Program-made: the position numbers and the translations under genes
Source of the DNA: Niveibacterium terrae
GTDB lineage: Bacteria > Pseudomonadota > Gammaproteobacteria > Burkholderiales > Rhodocyclaceae
Assembly: GCF_048213115.1 (NCBI RefSeq)
Contig: NZ_CP172404.1
Span: 3,906,001 to 3,970,000 of the forward strand
DNA length: 64,000 nt
Reading direction: 5' to 3'
Notes under the pieces: model-generated
Seen by the model: only the letters and a program-made list of their open reading frames with translations
What the model was told of the DNA's origin: nothing
The model's database searches: none
Shown: piece after piece, positions 61,901 to 64,000 of the stretch
Numbering within the stretch: the first letter of the stretch is position 1
Layout: each line of letters begins with the position of its first letter

Positions 61901-64000
61901 CAGCACAGTGCTGCCTTCATACAGCGTGACACTGCTGCCCGCCTCGGCCGTACCAGTGATCGTCGGCGCCGAGACGCTGGTGATCCGGTCCGTATTCGAG
62001 GCTCCGCTGTCCGAAGCGGCGCTCAGGTTCAGCGTCGGCACAGCCGGAGCCACCGTGTCGACGCTCAGCGTCAGGCTGCCAGCGGCGGAAACGTTGCCCG
62101 CCGCATCGGTCGCCTTGGCCGTCAAGTTGTGGCTACCATCGGTCAAAGCGCTGCTGGTGAAACTCCAATTGCCGGAGCCATCAGCCGTCGTAGTCCCCAG
62201 CACCGTAGCGCCTTCGTATAGCGTGACCGCGCTACCAGCTTCGGCCGTCCCGGTGATCGTCGGCGCCGAGACGCTGGTGATCCGGTCCGTATTCGAGGCT
62301 CCGCTGTCCGACGCCGAATTCAGGACCAGTGTCGGTGCGAGAGGAGCCGCCGTGTCTATCGCATAGATTACCGAGCTGACCGTACCTGTTCCATAATTGT
62401 CCGACAAATCCTTCACGCCTGACATATTCAGCGTGATTGCATTCGCTGTTCTCTCCAAATTCGAGTCCGGCGTGAAAACAGCGGTCCATGTCGTACCGCC
62501 ATCCTTGCTTGTCAAGGTACTTAAAATCCCCCCGTCGACAGTCAAATCGCTGTTATCGAATCCAGCCACGGGCTCGCTAAAAGTGATCGTTACCAGCGAA
62601 CTATCACCAGCCTTCAAAGCGGAATCTGACATCGCCACGGTGGCTGTTGGCAGAGTTGTGTCGAATTTTGCAACCGACAACGAAAACGTCGTGCTGACAC
62701 TCGCATGGCTGGAATCCGTTGCGGTCACGCGAACCACCTGATTACCGACATCCGATCTTCCCGGAGTCCCTGAAAACGTGCCCGTCGCAGGATTGAAACT
62801 CAACCAGGCGGGCAGCGCAGAACCATCCGAAAGGGTTGCGCTTAAAGTCAGGGAATCCCCTGAATCAACATCGACGAAAACATTGGAGGGAAGGGAATAA
62901 CTGAAGGAAATACTCTCCGTCGCGCTCTGAGAGATGATCGGCTGATTGAGCGTCGGAGCATCATTGACGCTGGTGACCGCCAGCGACGCCTGAGCGCTGT
63001 TGGCCGAGAATGCGGAAGCTCCTCCCGAAGTCGATGTGTCCGCGACCCCCTTGCTCGCCCCAACGGATGCCGTTGCGCTTGTTTGATCCCAGGCTTTGAA
63101 AGCCAGAGAAGCGGTTTCACCGTTTCTGGAATCCGGCACATAGCGGAGCTGAGCCGTTGCAGCGAGCAGCAGCGCCGATGAACCGGATGTCGTTCCGATA
63201 TTGAACCAGTTCGCACCACTGTCGGTGGAATACTGCCAGCCCCCATTGCCCAGGGTCGACGTGATCGCAATTCCGCTCGCTGCCCCGCTGTCCACGTCCC
63301 CATAACCGGCACTGCTGAGCAGAGCGCTCACCGTGGTCGCCGACGAGGTCACATCCTCGGTCGTTGAGGTCAGAGTCACCGTCACACCGGAGGAGAGGGT
63401 CGGCGCATCGTTGACGGGGGTGACGTTGAGCGTCATCGTCCCGGTATTGTGGGACGAGGCCGTGCCGTCGCTGACCTTCCAGGTGAAGCTTGAATAGCCC
63501 GTACCGTTCGCATTCGCGGCAGGACGATAGGTCAGTTTTCCGATGTCCGCCGCGCTGACGACGGAGCCATTGCCGAGCAGTGTATCGCCGGGGTTGCGCA
63601 CACCATCGTTGTTCGCATCGATGAACAACTCCCCGGCACTTGGCGCGGTGACGATCGTGATAGCCTGCAACGTGTCGCCACTATCGACATCGCTGAAACC
63701 GAAATCCGAGGCGGAGAAGCTCTGGGCCGAGTCCTCGTTGAATGTCTTGCTGACCGAGGTAGTGCTGATCACCGGTGCGTCATTGACGGGGGTGACATTG
63801 AGCGTCATCGTCCCGGTATTGGCGGACGAGGCCGTGCCGTCGCTGACCGTCCAAGTAAAGCTTGAATAGCCCGTACCGTTGGCATTCGCAGCCGGGCGGA
63901 AAGTCAGTTTTCCGATGTTCGCCGCGCTGACGACGGCGCCATTGCCGAGCAGCGTATCGCCGGAATCGCGCACGCCATCCGAGTTCGCATCGATGAACAA
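58916..64000 (-). CDS. Giant Ig-like/cadherin-like repeat adhesin (C-terminal part)
   Basis: The frame is open from base 64000 to a stop at 58916, giving 1694 residues without a start, so the gene continues beyond the right edge. From the visible N-terminal side it has cadherin-like repeats of 124 residues (GDTLLGNG, SSFTWKVSDGTASS) and a stretch with a QSATESISFSYSLP cadherin-like domain. Eight Ig-like repeats of 99-100 residues follow (DTAAPAAPGLAMSPASDSGA, GTAEAGSSVTLYEGS, DAAGNVSAAGSL). A further Ig-like unit, a Ser/Pro-rich linker and a last dystroglycan-type cadherin domain close the chain. No RTX Gly-Asp repeats are seen. It is probably a surface or secreted adhesin. Confidence 0.9.
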   Translation of the reverse strand: MFIDANSDGVRDSGDTLLGNGAVVSAANIGKLTFRPAANANGTGYSSFTWTVSDGTASSANTGTMTLNVTPVNDAPVISTTSVSKTFNEDSAQSFSASDFGFSDVDSGDTLQAITIVTAPSAGELFIDANNDGVRNPGDTLLGNGSVVSAADIGKLTYRPAANANGTGYSSFTWKVSDGTASSHNTGTMTLNVTPVNDAPTLSSGVTVTLTSTTEDVTSSATTVSALLSSAGYGDVDSGAASGIAITSTLGNGGWQYSTDSGANWFNIGTTSGSSALLLAATAQLRYVPDSRNGETASLAFKAWDQTSATASVGASKGVADTSTSGGASAFSANSAQASLAVTSVNDAPTLNQPIISQSATESISFSYSLPSNVFVDVDSGDSLTLSATLSDGSALPAWLSFNPATGTFSGTPGRSDVGNQVVRVTATDSSHASVSTTFSLSVAKFDTTLPTATVAMSDSALKAGDSSLVTITFSEPVAGFDNSDLTVDGGILSTLTSKDGGTTWTAVFTPDSNLERTANAITLNMSGVKDLSDNYGTGTVSSVIYAIDTAAPLAPTLVLNSASDSGASNTDRITSVSAPTITGTAEAGSAVTLYEGATVLGTTTADGSGNWSFTSSALTDGSHNLTAKATDAAGNVSAAGSLTLSVDTVAPAVPTLNLSAASDSGASNTDRITSVSAPTITGTAEAGSSVTLYEGSTVLGTTTADSSGNWSITSSVVADGSHNLTARATDAAGNVSTAGSLTLSVDTAASVTPVLALSPASDSGSSSSDRITKVTTPTINGTAEAGSTVTLYEGSAVLGSATADGSGNWSITSSLLADGNHNLTARASDAAGNVSAAGNLALTVDTTAPATPVLALSPASDSGASNTDRLTNVTTPTLTGTAEAGSSVTLYEGSAVLGTATADGSGNWSITSSTLTDGSHSLTARASDAAGNASGVSSVLSVTVDTSAPSAPTLVLDPASDSGSSSSDRITNVTTPTLTGTAEAGSSVTLYEGSAVLGSATADGSGNWSITSSTLADGSHNLTAKATDAAGNVSAAGSLALSVDTAAPAAPGLAMSPASDSGASNADRITNVAAPTLTGSAEANATVTLYEGAKLLGSTTSDASGHWTFVCPSLSDGAHDLTATAIDEAGNVSAAGSLTLSVDTAAPAAPGLAMSPASDSGASNADRITKVTTPTLTGTAEVGSTVTLYEGAKLLGSTTADASGHWTFVSPSLSDGAHDLTATATDAAGNVSASGSLTLSVDTAAPAAPSLALSPASDSGASNAGRITNLAAPTLTGSAEANATVTLYEGAKLLGSTTSDASGHWAFVCPSLSDGAHDLTATATDAAGNSSPASTALSIQIDTVSPTATVLLSESELKAGQTATVTIVFSEAVTDLPATSLDVQGGSLSELNSSDGGRTWTGIFSPATDVVSASNQITLNLGGIHDLAGNVGKGTTSSPTYSIDTHPATTNPTPTPGQDSGSFPSSSTAPAVIAPSPSGELASAPLSFLPPSSAISNTRVVAESVSAQSGVLSVVSSGRSGTVDSTVRAVGPMPVPTAQTSTLSDSALVVSRGVPDLKLSGSSRSEISIPSDAFAHSDPNAKLSFSLSRADGRALPNWVQFDQASGKLIVHAPEGYEGVLDIRIVARDSKGHEAVTTFHIVVGKGGKTLEHAQPAGRASLSEQIHKAAHRSGGLRERLVAFAQTDALALRRRA
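59970..62352 (-). repeat. Eight tandem 297-300 bp repeats within the adhesin gene
   Basis: The word GTGTCGAC or a close variant recurs on the plus strand at 59970, 60270, 60567, 60864, 61161, 61461, 61758, 62055 and 62352. Spacings are 300, 297, 297, 297, 300, 297, 297 and 297 bases, always in frame. Each unit codes for one 99- or 100-residue Ig-like domain. Parts of neighbouring units are nearly identical at DNA level, so copy number may vary by recombination. Confidence 0.9.
63411..64000 (-). repeat. 372-bp tandem cadherin-like repeats at the window edge
   Basis: TTGACGGGGGTGAC occurs at 63411 and 63783, 372 bases apart (124 codons), and the flanking sequences are nearly identical. The second unit runs off the right edge, so more copies are likely beyond it. 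Confidence 0.8.

Noticed and set aside
59970..62352. Regular repeats that could be mistaken for a CRISPR array
   Set aside because: The unit is 297-300 bases, in frame and protein-coding, with no short repeats and unique spacers.

Overview
The window is a contiguous piece of a high-GC proteobacterial chromosome. The gene content suggests a betaproteobacterium: a separate heptose kinase next to hldD, a waaC-waaA-DsrE cluster, a double-length UvrA, a 2Fe-2S ferredoxin/hydrolase pair, and many exported proteins with Sec or lipoprotein signals. I cannot name a genus. Coding density is high. I saw no rRNA, tRNA, transposase or CRISPR array.

Region 1 (1-17060, almost all minus strand) is an envelope polysaccharide locus, read right to left. 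It holds a family 2 glycosyltransferase, a UDP-glucuronate 4-epimerase-like enzyme, a WbaP-type initiating sugar transferase, a small Ala/Thr/His exported protein followed by an intrinsic terminator, a YjbH-like outer-membrane protein fused to a PAP2 phosphatase, a MORN-repeat protein, the heptose genes (kinase and hldD), a Wza-like SLBB exporter, a Wzz-type chain-length regulator, then rfbF-rfbG-rfbH and the start of an RfbJ-like reductase cut by the left edge. Together these would make a CDP-3,6-dideoxyhexose and NDP-heptose precursors and assemble and export a surface polysaccharide. The wzz region is visibly more AT-rich than its surroundings.

Region 2 (17331-26193) holds LPS inner-core genes (waaC, waaA), a DsrE protein, a lipoprotein plus S8 subtilase pair, an exported protein with two TonB-C-like domains, phosphatidylserine decarboxylase, a small periplasmic protein and a large exported esterase, with two REP-like intergenic elements.

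Region 3 (26562-36393, minus strand) is the most unusual part. It is a compact six-gene cluster: a multi-zinc-ribbon coiled-coil protein, a four-module CbbX-like AAA protein with an N-terminal zinc ribbon, a zinc-ribbon/FHA protein, a PP2C phosphatase, a Ser/Thr kinase with ankyrin repeats and membrane segments, and a short nuclease-like ORF. The kinase N-terminus carries six T-x-x-[IV] motifs that look like phospho-Thr docking sites for the FHA protein. I do not recognise this set as a named system.

Region 4 (36765-55392) holds a TolA/TonB-like protein, a giant kelch-repeat protein, a GNAT acetyltransferase, a YjjJ/HipA-like kinase, a tandem UvrA of 1888 residues, a Fic C-terminal remnant, a ferredoxin-hydrolase-FUSC-GST operon, a small basic protein and a secreted alpha-amylase.

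Region 5 (55447-64000, minus strand) is a three-gene operon: a giant Ig-like/cadherin-like repeat protein cut by the right edge, a HlyD-type adaptor and an M50 metalloprotease-HlyD fusion. It looks like a surface adhesin with part of its processing and export machinery.
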